A program made the position numbers and the translations under genes. 64,000 nt of DNA. It comes from Lunularia cruciata (taxonomy: Eukaryota > Streptophyta > Marchantiopsida > Lunulariales > Lunulariaceae). Each line of letters starts with the position of its first letter. Within the stretch, counting starts at the first letter, position 1. Location: positions 47,706,593 through 47,770,592 of the forward strand of contig OX419759.1 in assembly GCA_948567375.1 (NCBI GenBank). The letters run 5' to 3'. The notes beneath the pieces were generated by a model, which did not search any database, had not been told where the DNA came from, and saw nothing but the letters and a program-made list of their open reading frames with translations. This document shows, piece by piece, positions 33,298 to 46,655 of the stretch.

Positions 33298-33988
33298 TGT
33301 GAGCCAGCATGTCTCTCACTCAAGATGAACCTCTGATGGCTATTATGGTAGCGCACCATGGACTAAGAAGGCAAGGAACCCCAACTCCATCATATTCCTC
33401 CAAGGCTAACACTTCAAGACTCAAGACATTGCTCACTAGAGAACTCAATGAGGGAGAGATAGTTGCAAATGAAAGGATGATGAGTATTTCCTCACCTCTT
33501 GTTTATATACTTGTGAAAAAGTTACGCACCAAAGTTACTAATTACTGGAGTAACTCGAGTTACTAGGCTAAAAGTCAAGTAAATTCAAAAAGTAGAAAGG
33601 AATATCCATTCACATGGGCATATTCCACTAGCATGTGATCTTATCTTGACCCAACCACTAAGCCAAAAATTCCTTCACATGGGCTTTCCTTGGACTATAG
33701 AAGAATCCAAAACAAAAAGGCTTGCGGGCCCAAGAGTTCTCAACTCTTTTCTCAAAGCCAAACACCCAAGAATAATACCAAGTCAACACACTAGAGTCCA
33801 AAATAGTGGTGCTCATCTTTTCCACCTCCTCTTAAGTAAGGTCCCCTCTATCTTAGCTATGACTAACTCTAGCTAATCATGACTAATGTAGAACCATCCT
33901 TTATCTCTATATAAATAATATCTCTCAAGTACTTGTAATACCAAGCTAAATATCACAATACCACACACATGCACAAATGATTATTACA
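33298..33988 (-). repeat. A1 3' LTR
   Basis: 691 bases, TGTGAGCC to ATTATTACA, matching 40,413-41,094. The purine tract (minus strand CTGGGGATAAA) lies at its inner end at 33,989-33,999. GTTTATATACTTGTG near 33,508-33,522 is the TATA region on the minus strand. Confidence 0.93.
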
Positions 33989-34064
33989 TTTATCCCCAGA
34001 CTAAGTTTTCACTTTATCCTCAAAGTGAAGGTCTCTCTACCTTCTATGATATATCTTCAACTTA

Positions 34065-35147
34065 TCATGTTAATCCTATCAAAGTGTCTTCCTCCCAACT
34101 CCTGAGATCATAGGTGTAATTGCTCCACACCTTCTCCATTATGAAAGGTCCAAAGTATTTAGGCAAAAACTTCTTTTGCACTCTCTTGAATCGAATAGAA
34201 TCAAACAACATTCTCCAATCACTTTCTTTGAAAGGCTCCACCTTCTTCTTGACTTGCCTCTTGTCATAGCTCTCCTTTTGTTTCCTTTGGGCTTGCTCCA
34301 CTTGAACCATAGCAACTGCTCTTGCCTCTTTCAACTCCATGAGTTGTTCCTTCCTTGACTTCTTTGCATCATCTCCTTGTGCTTTCTTCAATCTCTTATG
34401 AATGCTTTGGAAGGTAGGAAGATCAAAGTGAATAGGTAGGGTAGACTCAATACCATATACCAATTGAAATAGAGAATATCTGGTGGAATTCTTCATTGTT
34501 ATCCTATACTCCCACAAAACAACATGAATCCTCTTGTCCCAATGATGTTTAGCTCCCTCCATTTCTGCATCTTTGGCCAACATCATGCACAAGGTCTGAT
34601 TGGTTCTCTTTACCAAGCCATTAGAATTTGGCTTATATGATGTAGTTACTCTATGTGTGATAGAGAAATGTCGTAGCATGGCTGTAGTAATGCTTCCTAT
34701 AAACTCTCCTCCTCTATCAAAAACCAACTCCAAAGGGCATCCAAATCATGTGATAATGCGTTCATAAAGAAATCTACCAACTTCATCTTCATTCTTGTCC
34801 CTCAATGGTCTAGCCTCAACCCACTTGGTAAGGTAATTAGTAACTACCACAATGTACCGATTGTTCCTTGGGGTTCTATTGAGAGGACCTACAAAATCAA
34901 TTCCCCACTTCTCAGAAGGTCCTAGCAATGGAATTGATCTAAATGGTGGAGTGGATGTAGACTTTCTAGCAAAAGCTTGACAAACATGACAAGTTTTGCA
35001 ATAATCAAGACAATCCTTAAAAATCCCTCTCCAATGGTAATTTGCATCTAGAATTTTGAAAGCAATCACCTTTCTTGCAAAGTGTCCTCTACACACTAAA
35101 CCTTCATGAAACTCCTTTATAAGTAGGATAGACTCTTCCTTACCCAC
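34065..35147 (-). mobile_element. A1 integrase region
   Basis: The HHCC zinc-finger end (CKTCHVCQAFARKST) and core start (KWGIDFVGPLNRT, then VVVTNYLTKWVEARPLRDK) lie at 34,746-35,147. The core end (FDRGGEFIGS, THRVTTSYKPNSNGLVKRTN) and a long helical, Lys/Gln-rich C-terminal part lie at 34,065-34,733. No chromodomain is seen, as expected for the Athila/Tat group and unlike element C. Confidence 0.85.
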
Positions 35148-35153
35148 TGCTCT

Positions 35154-37109
35154 TCAAAGTAGACCATCTTCTCCTTGGTGAAAAAGAATATCCTCCACCA
35201 TTGTGTAAGGTCTAGATCTTGTTGCAAGGGCCTTCCTCTCCGTAGCATGCATCCCTTCTGGATAGTTACCTCTTGTCATAGAATCCATAATCTCCTTGTA
35301 CTCCATTGGAACCTCTTGAGTGACTGAGATCGTCATGAGCTCCTCATCCGAGAAGGAATCATCTGTTGGCTCATCTCCATCATGATCATAAGCTCTAGAT
35401 AACGAGTCAGTATTTGCATGTTTCTTTCTTGGCCTATCCTCAATGGTGTAGTCATACTCAGACAAGAGTATCATCCACCTTGCTAGTCTCCCTTCAAAAT
35501 TAGGCTTGTTGAAGATGTACTTCAAAGCCTTGTGATCCATGACAATGGTGGCTTTCCCTCCAATCAAGTAGTGTCTAAACTTCTTGAGACCAAAGATCAC
35601 TGCCAACCCTTCTCTCTCCGTGAGAGAGTAGTTCTTCTCTATTGAAACCATCTGTCTACTAGCATAAGCTATTGGATGATCATGCCTATCTTGGTCTAAT
35701 TGACTAAGAGTGCATCCTATACCTACATTAGAAGCATCTGTGTAGAGGATGAAAGGCTTACTCCAATCAGGTTTAGCAAGAATTAGAGCTACAACAAGAG
35801 ATTACTTGAGCTCCTCAAAAGCTTTGAGAGCCTCCTTGCTCTCCAAAATCACCATGTAATCTACAACCTTCTTCATGTAGATGGTCAATGCATAAGCCTT
35901 GTTGGAAAATGAGAAGAGGAACCTCCTATAGTATTCAACCATCCCCAAGAATTGGCGTAACTTTGTCAAGCTTGAAGGGAAGGGAAGGTCTGAGATTTTC
36001 CTCACCTTCTCAAGATCAACTGCTATTCCATCCTTGGAGATGATATGCCCCAGAAGTAGACCTTCTTCACATCCAAAAATGCACTTCTCTAGGTTGAGTG
36101 ATGCATTTGCCTCATCAAAGCATTGCAAGACCTTGATAAGGTGCTCAAAGTGCTCCTCCTTGCTCCCATAGACACAAAAGTAAACAATGAAGGCTCTCAC
36201 AAATTTCCATATGAAAGGTTCAAATACCTTGTTCATGAACTGTTAGAATGTGGCTGGAGCATTGCAAAGCCCAAAAGGCATGACCTTGAAAGCATAAGTT
36301 CCCCAAGGTGTGGTAAATGTGGTGAGTTGTTGATACTTTGGTGCAATCTTGATTTGGTTATATCCACTATAACTATCTCCAAAACTGTACCTCTCATGAC
36401 TTGCAACCTCCTCCAAGATCTCATCAATGAATGGCAATGGGTAGTAGTCCTTCTTGGTAACAACATTGACCTTCTTGTAATCCACACATACCCAAAGCTT
36501 GCCATTCTTTTTCTTCACAATGACAATTGGAGACACCCATTCTGAATTCTCTACCTCAAAGATAAATCTAGCCTTCTTGAGCTTATTAATCTCCTCCTTC
36601 ACAACCAAAGATATTGGTGGGGTAATGCGATGTTGCTTTTGGCAGATTGGTCTTGCATGTGACCCCACCTCTATCTTGTGCTCCTCCAAGGTGACTTCCT
36701 TCAAATCCTTGTAACTGAAAGCAAACACATGGATGAAATTGCAGAAAATCTCCTCAAATCTCACTTTCTCCTCCTTGGTAACATTTAAGCCATACTTGAG
36801 GGTAGATAACCTTCTCTCTACCTCCTCAAGTATTAATGGTGATTTATTTGGGTCCTTCAAAACCTTTGGCTTAGGTGCAAAATCAATAGCACACAAAGGA
36901 TACACATTTGAATCAGATTTAGATTCATCCTCCTCAATGAAAGTCTCCTCTTCCATGCTTGTGTCCACACCTGAAGCTCCTTCTTCAGAATCTGATTCAC
37001 AATAATCAAAAGATGGTGTATCTGAATGTGAAGTGTTGGTGGTGTTAGTCATAGGAACTGTGACTCTATGGTTTGATGGCCCAATCCTCAATACCCTTTG
37101 TGCCATCAA
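35154..37109 (-). mobile_element. A1 reverse transcriptase and RNase H region
   Basis: RT blocks lie in order from 37.0 down to 35.8 kb: HRITPPISLVVKEEINKL, SPIVIVKKKNGKLWVCVDYK, FGDSYSGYNQI, TPWGTYAFKVMPFGLCNAPA, then ITRLRQFLG-type and GHIISKDGI blocks. RNase H follows at 35,154-35,651 (YSLTEREGLAVIFGLKKFRH, ATIVMDHKALKYIF). The order and motif spacing are those of Ty3/gypsy pol. Confidence 0.88.
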
Positions 37110-39553
37110 TTAGTTGTGCGTACTGCTCTCAACCATGGCCTCCCAAGAAGTTTATCATAACTTGAATCCTTCAAGACTTGGAAAGTCATGAGATTTTGAA
37201 CTCCCATAACTGAAACTATCACTTTATCCATCACCCCTATTGGTTGAACTTGTTGCTTGTTTGCCATGCTCACCATAAATGTTGAAGGTCTTGAGACTAT
37301 CATACCCAACTTCTTCATCAACCTTTCTGACATGGCATTCATTGCTGATCCTCCATCAACAAGTGCATCCTTGATGTTGTGACCATTCACTCTTACATCA
37401 ATCTTGGAGGCATATTCACAAGCCTCCCATGGTGCTGGCTTGGCATCCATCACCCCCATTGATACTAGAGCTTTTGCCTTCTTCTTCCTCTTGCTCCTTG
37501 TAGAACTCAAACAACCTCTTAGCTCCTTTCTCAAGGTAGGGTTCAAAGCAATCAATTGGCACATTGTGATGTTAGCTTTGTGGCTACCAACATCCTCCAA
37601 CACATTGTAGTTCCATTGTTGCTTTGAAATCAAGAAATCCTCCATCCCCAACTTCGTCCTTGGAGTATTTGTTGTTGATGGTGTTGAGGTGCAAGTGCTC
37701 CTAGTAGACATAGGAGTATCCTTTCTTGGAGTAAATCCTTGAGAAGAATAAACATCCTCTGCAAAATGAGCTCTCTTCTTCTCTTGTGCCAAAAGCTCCA
37801 AATTAAGACCCTTGGAGTTTGAGCACTCTCCCTTCTCATACTTGCTCTCAACCACATCTATGGATATTATCCCCTTACCTTTGCTGGGATTAGGAGCCAC
37901 TTGGGTTTCACTACCTCCCTCTTTCTATCTATTGGCTCCCTCATAACCTCTTCCTCCATGGTAAGTGGAATTTGGGCAATTCCTTTGGATATGGCCTCTT
38001 CCTCCACAACCAAAACAATTTCTATCATTGAAATTGTTGGCTGGTTGGCCTCCTCTTTATGGATAGTTTCCATAACTCCTAGACCCTCTCCCTACATTCT
38101 GATCCACCTCTCTCTTCTCCCATAGTTGCACCACATTGATCTTGAGATCCACAAGTTGTTTTGTGATGGTTTGAAGTGGATCCTTTGGTCGAGTTGCAAG
38201 AATTGGAGCAACTACTACTTGTGGTGCAACCCTTGCCACCAAAGTATCAGAAGTTCCACCATACTTGTAGCCTTGAGGAGGATGAACAACCTCTTTCACC
38301 ACCAAATCACTCTCATCCCCTTCCAAACTCTCCTCCATACGAATTGGGATCTTGATAGCTTCAACCTTGGAAGAAGGTTTCTCATATCTCACCTTGCTTC
38401 TAATTTGTGGTCTCAACTCTCCCACAAAATTCTTGTTTAGCATGGCCCCTATGCCAATCATTGTAATTTCCACATCATCCTCACCCTCCCTCAACACTAT
38501 GGGAAATCTGGACTCTAACTTTTCTACTCTTCCCACATAGACTCTCACTTTCTTTCCATCTCCTTGCTTGAGAAATGTAACCTCACTCATCAATCTCTCA
38601 TAACTCCCATGAAGAAGAAAGTTCTCAATGAATAGTGAAGTCAAAGTCTCCCAAGACTCCTCTTCCCTATCTCTCCTTTCTCTCTTTTGGTTTTCTAACT
38701 CATACCATGTAAGTGCTGCATCCTCAAAGAAATCTGGTAATAATGAGGCCCACTCATTCTTCCTCCTTTGATTGTTTCCTATGCAAGCTCTCTTGAAAAG
38801 GCCTCCACATCTTCTCCATCCTTGCTAAAGAAAATTGGAAGTTTCCCCATCTTAACCTCTCACTATCTTTCTTTATTTTAATTTTTTTTCTTTTCATTTC
38901 TTTCACTCCATAACTAATAGAGTATGTACATGACTAACATTATTTGAGAGTAATCCACCCTAGGGAACACAAAAGGCTCAGGTTGCTCCAAGATTTCTAT
39001 AGCAATGTCAAATCATAGAGTGCATATTAATCAAACACTCATGGATAGTTTATCCATAAGTTGAAAGATTATCTCCATCACTAATCTTGAGAACTAGCTG
39101 ATGAAGGTGGTAGTATTTATGTAGTTGTACTAAGATTCTCTCCAAGATCTTTCACCAAAGTCTCCAAAAGTGATATTACTCCACTACATTCATGTCCTTT
39201 TGGAAGTCCTTCAACTCCACAAACGTCACACAACTCCCTGGTCTTAGATCGTCTCCCTCCCAATCTTGGTGAAGAAGGTCCAAATGCAAATCCAAGCCAA
39301 GTAAGCCTCTCCTTTCTCTCAATCTCTTGCTCTCAAAGGTCAATGGACATGAAATTGCCTTATGTCCCTTCTCTCCACATAGAAAGCACCTAGACTCACT
39401 CTTTCCCCCAAGTTGTGTAGGTTTTTGGATCCTCTCAACACTCTCTTCAAATTTTATTGTAAACTCCCTTTTCCTAAAATCCACCCCAAAAATCACCTTA
39501 AACCCTTGGGGAACCTTGCATAGTCTCAATTTCCACTCTTGGTGACCCTCCAT
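37106..39553 (-). mobile_element. A1 gag and protease region
   Basis: The first gag block (39,176-39,553) carries a CCHC knuckle, CFLCGEKGHKAISC. The second (38,057-38,644) has KKVRVYVGRVEKLESRFPI and IGAMLNKNFVGELRPQIRSK, typical of retrotransposon gag, followed by a second CCHC knuckle near 38.0 kb. The protease is at 37.1-37.5 kb. The 288- and 264-residue open frames here are among the longest in the window, fitting A1's younger age. Confidence 0.85.
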
Positions 39554-40390
39554 GTTCCCAAGATGAATCTAAACACTCAAACATACTTTTTGTTGCTCTC
39601 AAACTCCTCATGCATGAGATCTCCACTCTGTAGAATTCACCCTTCTTCACAATTTCACTCAGACCTCTCAACTTGTATGTTACAATCATCTGAAATTTTT
39701 CACACGTGATCACAACTCCAAGGTGTCTTTCTTTGCAAAATTTCAGATCTTTTCATTGAGCCATTTGGCACATACACCTTTCTATTTAGCACACATATCT
39801 CAGATTTGGTCTAAAAACCACCCCCCTCATTTCAGAAACTCATAACTCCTTGCTCAAGAATGATCTCTCTCTAATTTTTATGTCAGCAGGTAGGATAAAA
39901 TGTAATAAATTGTCGTGGAAAATTTCACAATAATACACTGAAAATTAAAGAAATGGCAGACTCTATACAATTTTCCAGAGAGTATGCAGTTGCGGGAGCA
40001 ATTTACCCTATCAACTTTCATAATTTTTAGTCCAAGGTGCATTATAGCTCTCATAATAATTCCAAGTGTGAAAAATGAAAGATAACCCAAGCTATCATGT
40101 GTAGGAATTTCAAGCTCAAATCTCAAACTTGAGATTTTACCCAAAATCACCTTAATCCCCAAAATATGCAATGCACCTCACACAATCTCTCCAAATCCTC
40201 CCATGTGTACAAGATGTACAAAATCACTTCAAAGACATCATAATGAACAACAGAGTATACAAATAGATCTTGGTTCTCTAACATAAGTTCAACTCTCTTC
40301 TCTCCTAATGTTCTCTCCAAGTGAACTCTCATAGCCTCCTTTTGCCTTATGTAGAATTGACCGCACAACATTATCTTGCCTTCTACAGAG

Positions 40391-40408
40391 GTCCCAACAA
40401 CGGAACCA
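40391..40408 (-). promoter_or_regulatory. A1 primer-binding site, tRNA-Asp-like
   Basis: On the minus strand TGGTTCCGTTGTTGGGAC follows the 5' LTR after a 4-base spacer. It resembles TGGCGCCGTTGCCGGGGA, the tRNA-Asp-type site known from Athila/Tat elements. The decayed equivalent in A2 is at 10,535-10,552. Confidence 0.75.
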
Positions 40409-40412
40409 AAAA

Positions 40413-41094
40413 TGTGAGTCGTCCTGTCTCTCACTCAAGATGAACCTCTGATGGCTATTATGGTAGTGCACCATGGACTAAGAAGGCAAGGAACTTCAAC
40501 TCCATCATACTCCTCCAAGGCTAACACTTCAAGACTCAAGACATTACTCACTTGAGAACTCAATGAGAGAGAGATAGTTGCAAATGAAAGGATGATGAGT
40601 ATTTCCTCACCCATTTTTTATATACTTGTGAAATAGTTACGTACCAAAGTTACTAATTACTGGAGTAACTTGAGTTACTAAGCTAAAAGTCAAGTAAAGT
40701 CAAAAAGTAGAAAGGAATATCCATTCACATGGGCATATTCCACTAGCATGTGATCTTATCTTGACCCAACCACTAAGTCAAGGATTCCTTCACATGGGCT
40801 ATCCTTGGACTATAGAAGAATCCAAAACAAAAAGGCTAAGAGTTCTCAATTCTTTTCTCAAAGCCAAACACCTAAGAATAATACCAAGTCAACACACTAG
40901 AATCTAAAATAGTGGTGTTCATCTTTTCCACCTCCTCTAAAGTAAGGTCACCTCTATCTTAGCTATGACTAACTCTAGCTAATCATGATTAATGTAGAAC
41001 TATCATTTATCTCTATATAAATAATATCTCTCAAGTACTTATAATACCAAGCTAAATATCACAATACCATACACATGCACAAATAGGTATTACA
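40413..41094 (-). repeat. A1 5' LTR
   Basis: 682 bases, TGTGAGTC to GGTATTACA, with a TATA region at 40,613-40,627 (minus strand). A 4-base match, GATT before 33,298 and GATC after 41,094, may be the remains of the target-site duplication; the uninterrupted site in G3 near 59,850 reads TTGGATCAGATTTGC. Confidence 0.93.
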
Positions 41095-44000
41095 GATCAG
41101 GTTTGCAACCACACTATCCATACAAATGCCCAAAAAAGATCACTTCTTTGATCCCAAACTTGGATTTAATACTCAATAAGGTCAAATGAACCTCCTCAAT
41201 TAGTGATAAGATTTTATTACAATCTGAAATATGATTAGTTACAAACCTATGGCAACATTTCTGATCCATTTCTTCATCCTTCTCTTCCTTTATGAACCTT
41301 TTTATTGAAATATCATTCATAAAAGGCATTGTCTTCTTTGGAATGAACTCCTTAAGAACTTTATTTATTTTGTTCATGATGTATGCAATAGAATTTGTTG
41401 CTCCTTGTGACAATGTGCACATCCTCATCAATCCCAACGGTGTGCTCATTGTGATAATCTATTTACTCCCTTCAGCAAGTTGAAATTGGTCATACCTAGG
41501 GTGCAAATCTCCCAAAGAATATGTGGCTCTACTCGCAAAAGCTTTAGCAAATTTCTCAAAAATTGGGTCTATTCCCTTATTGCTAATCTTCACTTGATTC
41601 AATGGCTACATATCTTGAATGACCTCAAAGCTACATTCTTCTTAGATGTTATAAACCAATGACTAGAATAAGATGCAAATGATGGCTCTAGGATATTTGC
41701 ATCAATTTTCTTCTTCAAGAGCTCCATAAGTTTTGTCATGTAAGCCCTAGGTACTGGAATGGGCCTCAAGTCCCATTCCGGGAGCTCAATTGCATGTGGA
41801 ACCATAAACATGATCATCAGAGCCACAATGCTTGGATCCACAAACCCAATTCTAGAAATCACAAAAGAGAAAGCTTTCCCCTACCAACTCAACATCTCCC
41901 AAAATAATTTCTCCTTAATTGGTAGAAGAGAATTTGATGAGTCAACTATCAAGTCCTTGAGCATAAATTTGGTGAACTTGTGACCTTTCTGATAGGATCC
42001 CTTGAGCTCTTTTGCTTTTGAGCATGTTTGATATGCTGATCAAAGTCACTTGGAATAGATTTCACCATAGACCTGACCTTTCTCTTCACTCTCTTGTATA
42101 TGGTTTCCACCTTAGCCTCATAATAAAAAAAAGACTATTGATGAATAGAGCTCCCTCAAATGTATTTCCACCACCTCATGCTCAGCCTCCATCCTCTTGA
42201 TTTCTCCTAGAGAATCCTCTAACCTTATCTCCATAAACATCCTTGATATGGTGTCATCCTCATCAATTAACCCCACTCTTTGTAACTTATTTTTCATGTC
42301 CTTTCTCAACTTTCCGCTCCCATATGTGCAAATTGGCACAAAAACATCACTTTGAGAAATCCTCATTGCTCCTATACATAAGGTAATTCTCCTTTAAAAC
42401 AAGAGAACTTTCTCTGATGTACCACTATATTCTCACCCTATAGTAGTACTTGGATAAAATCCTTGAACTCCACTATCTTTTTAGGTAGAGAATCACTCTT
42501 CAAGTAATCATGGTTGTGCTCATGGTTTGTAAATAGTGAGAATTACATTGCTTTCTTACCACCATGGCTTCTGACCCAAGCTTAGGCAAAACCGTCATCA
42601 AGGACTTTGGTCTCCATCCTTACTATTCTAATGAATGGTTGTCCAAGGATCATTGAATATGATGGACTCTCTTGAGCAAAGAAGTTTTGTTCAATAACCA
42701 CATCTCCAACCTTTAGTCTCACATCTGCGCAGGCGCCATCAAGCTTTCCCTTGGTGTTTTTTGCTTCTCTGATCACCCAACCATACTCCATGTCGATTTG
42801 CCATTTTCCATGCTTGTAGAGCTCCTTGGCAACAATGTTAATTTCTTATTTGTGATCAATAAGAGTAACCACAATATCTGTCATGTTGCCTATCTCTACC
42901 AAGGTTTCAATAGTAGCTTTGGCCTAGTGCACTCTATTATAATGGCTAGAGATCTCATTTTCATCCTCATCCATTGCAAATGTGACCTTGTGATTGTTAT
43001 AACATCGAGCTAGCTCTTACTCTTCTTCTTTGATAACCATAATATCAAGAGCATTTGATACAGTCATTTCTCTAGTCATTTCCCACTTGCACTTGATGGT
43101 GTTTATGATGACATCATAAACATGATGAAACTCATTCTTGGCAATCCCAATGATCTCCTAAAGAATAAACTCCACCTTGGATTGAGTATACTCTCTTTTA
43201 GTACTCCTTTTAGGTTGATAACCACTTCAATATCAAATTGAAATTTGTAAGTGGGTGATTTACTCCTTTTCTTCCACTTTCACTTCACTGATTTTTGATA
43301 ATCAAAAGGCAAGGTATACTCCATGACTTCCTCCCATGCAAGTACCATTCCTTGCTTTTGAGGAACACCCTCTTGACGGAGTCTATCTCCACTCAATTGT
43401 CTTTTTTGAGTTGTTCTCTCTTCACCAACCTCTATGTCATCTCTCCTTTTCTTTTCTTCAATGAGAGCTTCATGTTCATTTCTTGCCAAGTAGATATGAA
43501 CTAACATAGTATCTACTGAATCAGCTCATTGAGTGGAGTGCTTGATTTCCTTAGCAACCCATAGTAATTCTCCTCTTGTGGTGTTCCTCTTTTCCATTGT
43601 ATGTAGATAATTTATCCACATGCTTCACAAATGCTTCATTCTCCATCCCCTATTATCTCCACTCCATATGCAGCGGCCTCAACTGATGAAATATCTTGTT
43701 GCGATAGGAAATCCTTCAACACCTTTTGCATTCACCTTTTCCCAAAATTAGTTTTCAAGAATTCTCCTATCTCTTTCAAAGCAATCTTCTCATCCTTCCA
43801 AAAAACCACTCCTTGCTAAATATTTTTAGCAAAGTCACCACACTTGTTCCTTGTGTGTTCATTCCCATCACACCAAATGCACATTTGAACATAGCCTTGC
43901 TTTGTCATAGTTTGGTTTTAGAATTGCTTCCTTTCTCCTCCAACCTCCAACTTGATTTGCAAGTCTTTCATCCTTTTCATCAAATCATTGATGGTGGTTT

Positions 44001-44844
44001 TTTATAATGGAGTTATGACAATAGGATTAGGGACACTTGGTGCCATGGTAAGAGGTATCATTGGCTGTCTTGGAGTCCTTGTGATCATAGGTGGTATTAC
44101 TTCCAATGTTACTACCACAATATTCTTGCTTGGCAAGAACATTCGCTTCTTCTAAGACCTATCTCTGATAAAATCTCAACCCACTATCCTCCAACCCATC
44201 CACCAACAAGACCTCCAACTCCCATTTTTTTATACTATTTTTTGATTCTAGGAGCAACTCCACCTTGTCACTCTCAAGCATGAATTTTTCCATTCAAGAC
44301 TTGAAACTCAATTGCACTCAGCCGCTTGGTAGCTTTGTTCACCCATTCCATGAATGATTTTTTGGTTACCATATCTATATCCTCCAAGAAATATTTCTCT
44401 TTTAGATTTTAGAGAAAATCTCTCTCAATTGCCTTTATGAGCTCAAATGATATCCTTTACATGTACACAAAGCTACAAGACAATTGCAAGCTCAAATGCG
44501 TGTACCATCTCCTATTCAAGAACCTTGTTGAGGTCCATCTCCCTTGATTAATACTTTAGGTACTTTGGGATGTTCTTTCCATCAAATTGATCCAACATTA
44601 CCACAATTGATTACAAAACATTTGTAGCCAATGTCTTCTTACATTCCGCAACTTGGTGTTGCTGCATATACAATGCAAATGCTTGGAATATTTGCAGAGT
44701 AGGAGGATCAAGCTATAATTTGGGTGCTTCTATGGAACTTATAACCCTTAGATACCCCATGCTCTTCTTTGATCCCCTATCCATATCCACAAACAACCTC
44801 CTTCCTAACTTTCCACCCTAGAAGTTTCACGACAAGTTCACCAA
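41095..44844 (-). mobile_element. G1 RT, protease and gag part
   Basis: RT pieces lie at 41,114-41,862 (EWDLRPIPVPRAYMTKLMEL; TPLGLMRMCTLSQGATNSIA). The protease C-terminal end is at 42,582-42,791 (WVIREAKNTKGK, GDVVIEQNFFAQE, ILGQPFIRIVRM). Gag pieces are at about 43.28-43.51 kb (NEHEALIEEKKRRDD), the knuckle region is near 43.85 kb and the gag N-terminal part is up to 44.8 kb (LDQFDGKN near 44.6 kb). All have counterparts in G3 or in the 61.7-62.9 kb block. Confidence 0.75.
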
Positions 44845-46655
44845 CTACCATACTTTGCCTTTTTTCTCTCTAGAAACTCAAAGTTATGCATAGTTATGGG
44901 ACTTACAGATCAGAGATTGTAATTAAATCTATCACTATTAGTCTAATCATGTTAATTAACTTACCATCGGAACCTTCCACTCTTGTTTCTAGAATTTCCT
45001 TCTATCGGGTAGGGTAATAACGTGCAACTTCACTTGTCATCAATAACATGCACTCTTGGTCTATTAGTCATCATTTCAAACATAACCATGGAGAAATATA
45101 TTGCCCTCCTAAAAGGAAAGAATCTAAGCAAAACTCTTGCATAGCAATCCAAGCCAACTAGGCATACAAACAAGCATGCAAGCAAGGAGAGGATTCAACA
45201 ACAAGAATTCACCAAGAAATTTCTATGCTTTTGGTAGAAATCAGCTTCAAAGCCTCTTGCCTTATCATTGAGCTTATTTTAATCTCTTTTCTAAGTTTCT
45301 TCCAAGTAGAGTAATTCTATGTCTTTTTGACAAGGAAAACTTTATGTAACTTAGATGACAATAACATTTTCTTTGTTGCTTTGGTTCAAATCTATGAAAT
45401 AAGCTTTGCAATGGTATGAGGTAAGCCAAAATATGCTCACTATAGCTCTTTGTCAAGATCTCAAACTTGGCCATAGTTTTATATAATTTCTACTCTAATT
45501 TTGAAATCCCAAATTGAGGGTTTACTCTTGATTCTTGCAAAATTTACCAAAATTTTGGATCACATGCATACATAATCCTCAAAACCACCCTAGCAACCAT
45601 AACTTTTTATCATAATCATAAATCTAAGAGAATTGACATTCAATCATGATAGAAGATAGAAATACTCTACTTAGCTTACAATAGTATTTAAAAAAAAACT
45701 TGTTGTATTAGCTCTCACTCTCCATAAATCTAGAGCAAACCAAATTTTTCAAACCAAATGTGCCCTTGTCTAACTACTTGTAAAGTTTAATGGCCTAATC
45801 TAGCACCAATCTCTAGATATGGATTAGTTCTTGAGCTAGGCTAACTTGTGATTTCTACAAATGCAAATATATTTGATCCAAGACCTTGAATTCTCCATTT
45901 AAGAAATCCACATGAAACTTTCCCATAGAGGTGCAAGAGCTAACCACCAAAAATACTCAAAATTTCCATACGGTGATTTGAATTACAACTTGAGGAGTGA
46001 CCAAAATTTCAAACTTAATCATTAACTCATACCTAACACCTGACTTCCCAAAAGATCCCACTTAAATCAGCCAAATCTAATTTGAGGTAGACCCAAAACA
46101 AGACTTTTTTGCACAAAACACTATAAACACTATGTTTGCTCTCAAACATCACTAAAGAATCATGAAAATATGTCACAAGGCTCCCCAAATTGTACTATTT
46201 GTGCACCTGATTATGAATTCTACCCCCTTTGATTCAATTGATTGTATATGCTCAAATCACTTGTTTTATTCCTTCAAATTGTAGCCTAGTATCTCTTCTT
46301 TTCAATTGTGGAATTTTCATTCCAAGTGCTTTCTTGTTTCTCCTTAAGTGCTAAAAAACTCCAGATTTCTCTTCTTGGGAAATCTGGACCCAATCACTTA
46401 TATCTTTGTCATTAAGTTGGTTCTCCTTTTGCCAAAGGACCCCACAACTAAAACTTGAGATCATTGAATGAGATTAATATCTTCTGCATCTATAAATTAT
46501 CAAGTCCTAGACTTGCTCATGAGTAAGCACAGGAAGAAAAATTGGACCCAGGCTTCCCATCATCTACTCCATGAATGCAAACCCAAATTACAATGCCATC
46601 CAACCTGATGTTCATCATGGTGTAGAATATGAAGCTTGATAAGAAAAGGATTTGA
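44845..46655 (-). repeat. G1 5' LTR, first part
   Basis: Aligns with the G1 3' LTR from its left end (ATACTTTGCC, then CTTGGTCTATTRGTCATCAT and GAAATCAGCTTC) up to GGATTTGAGAGTAG. The LTR then breaks off and resumes at about 49,935. The primer-binding site to its left (minus strand GTTGGTGAACTTGTCGTGAA) is not one I can assign to a tRNA. Confidence 0.8.

Larger units (their letters stand above)
33298..41094 (-). mobile_element. A1: Athila/Tat-like Ty3/gypsy element with both LTRs, nested in G1
   Basis: 7.8 kb element on the minus strand with LTRs at both ends, a tRNA-Asp-like primer site and a polypurine tract. Parts in order are: leader; gag (39.2-39.55 and 37.87-38.64 kb) with CCHC knuckles CFLCGEKGHKAISC and CFGCGGRGHIQRNC; protease (DALVDGGSAMNAM, LLGRPWLRA) at 37.1-37.5 kb; RT (35.8-37.0 kb; PLPFIDEILEEV, MPFGLCNAPATF); RNase H (35.15-35.65 kb; LARWMILLSEYDYTIEDRPR); integrase (34.06-35.15 kb; CKTCHVCQ, WGIDFVGP, FDRGGEF). 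By eye the LTRs differ at about 6 percent over the first 240 bases, making it the youngest element here. Nearly whole in layout but broken, about five to ten breaks. Confidence 0.93.
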
